A stretch of 6,110 nucleotides of DNA. It comes from Kordiimonadaceae bacterium (lineage in GTDB: Bacteria; Pseudomonadota; Alphaproteobacteria; Sphingomonadales; Emcibacteraceae). Location of the stretch: NCBI GenBank assembly GCA_018699075.1, contig JABIPV010000213.1, positions 1 through 6,110 of the forward strand, in the 5' to 3' direction. Below, piece after piece: positions 5,599 to 6,110 of this stretch. The translations under genes were made by a program, and so were the position numbers. The notes beneath the pieces are model-generated. The model was not told the DNA's origin and did not search any database. It saw nothing but the letters and a program-made list of their open reading frames with translations. Numbering within the stretch: position 1 is the stretch's first letter; each line of letters begins with the position of its first letter.

Positions 5599-6110
5599 TT
5601 ACTCACCGAAAACGCGCTTAAAGATCGTATCAACATGTTTGGTGTGATAGCCGATGTCGAACTTGTCGTCTATTTCTTCGTCGGAAAGTTTTGCGCTAAC
5701 TTCAGGATCGGCTTTTAATTCCTCAGCGAAGTTTGCGCCTTGTTCCCATACTTTCATTGCGTTGCGTTGGACAAGTCTATAGCTGTCTTCGCGGCTAACA
5801 CCTGCTTGGGTGAGGGCGAGGAGCATACGTTGCGAATTATGTAATCCGCCAAGCTTGTTCATGTTGTCTTTCATGTTTTCAGGATAGACAACAAGTTTAT
5901 CCATTACACCCGTAAGACGCGCGAGGGCGAAATCAAGAGTAACCGTTGCGTCTGGGCCGATCATACGTTCCACAGATGAATGTGAAATATCGCGCTCATG
6001 CCACAGGGCAACATTTTCCATTGCCGGAAGGGCCATACCACGTACAAGACGAGCAAGACCGGTAATGTTTTCTGTTAAGATCGGGTTGCGTTTATGTGGC
6101 ATCGCGCTTG
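5599..6110 (-). CDS. purB: Adenylosuccinate lyase PurB, C-terminal part (cut by window edge)
   Basis: The frame enters from the right edge and ends at TAA 5601-5599, giving 169 visible residues of a protein that is usually about 430 long. PurB cleaves fumarate from SAICAR (giving AICAR) and from adenylosuccinate (giving AMP). The visible part opens with the fumarase/aspartase superfamily signature, SAMPHKRNP, on the flexible active-site loop; the start of that loop is outside the window. WHERDISHSSVER follows at visible residues 36-48 and is specific for adenylosuccinate lyase, not for argininosuccinate lyase or fumarase. The rest is the helical C-terminal domain with GGLHNSQRMLLAL and the end KHVDTIFKRVFGE. 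The ATG at 6102-6100 is the internal Met of the signature, not a start. The gene converges on the zeta gene and acts directly after PurC in the pathway. Confidence 0.96.
   Translation of the reverse strand, partial: SAMPHKRNPILTENITGLARLVRGMALPAMENVALWHERDISHSSVERMIGPDATVTLDFALARLTGVMDKLVVYPENMKDNMNKLGGLHNSQRMLLALTQAGVSREDSYRLVQRNAMKVWEQGANFAEELKADPEVSAKLSDEEIDDKFDIGYHTKHVDTIFKRVFGE

Noticed and set aside
1..6110. CRISPR array, transposase, phage or toxin-antitoxin genes
   Set aside because: No spaced repeat array, transposase or integrase motif, or toxin-antitoxin pair was found; nearly all DNA is accounted for by intact housekeeping genes.

Overview
The window looks like a chromosomal segment of an alphaproteobacterium of moderate to low GC (about 43-45% by eye). 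The argument rests on gene content and order: an F1-ATPase inhibitor zeta subunit gene (DUF1476, characteristic of Alphaproteobacteria) is divergent from purC-purS-purQ-purL, which runs on into a BolA-family gene and a CGFS monothiol glutaredoxin gene. I cannot assign a genus from the sequence alone.

Layout. Positions 1-105 hold what is probably the 3' end of an unrecognised plus-strand gene. Positions 106-305 are AT-rich, without a convincing gene. A rho-independent terminator at about 299-330 closes a minus-strand operon that reads right to left: purC (4997-4254), purS (4215-3976, GTG start), purQ (3949-3260), purL (3250-1028), bolA-family (1018-785) and grxD (685-353). Gaps are 38, 26, 9, 9 and 97 nt. 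In the two 9-nt gaps the Shine-Dalgarno sequence of the downstream gene overlaps the upstream stop codon. A plausible sigma70-type promoter for the operon lies at 5104-5134. To its right the zeta-subunit gene (5196-5519) runs on the plus strand and converges on the 3' part of purB (5599-6110, cut by the window edge). A bidirectional hairpin terminator (5542-5575) separates these two.

Function. PurS, PurQ and PurL form the three-part FGAM synthase of de novo purine synthesis (FGAR to FGAM). PurC makes SAICAR, and PurB acts directly after it (SAICAR to AICAR) and again in AMP synthesis. BolA and the CGFS glutaredoxin are known partners that share a [2Fe-2S] cluster and act in iron-sulfur trafficking and iron sensing. 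The zeta protein inhibits ATP hydrolysis by the F1Fo-ATP synthase. The region is therefore a conserved housekeeping block. I found no new defence, mobile or biosynthetic system. The most unusual detail is in the bolA-grxD gap: a strong imperfect hairpin flanked by an exact 11-bp direct repeat, one copy of which forms the end of bolA.
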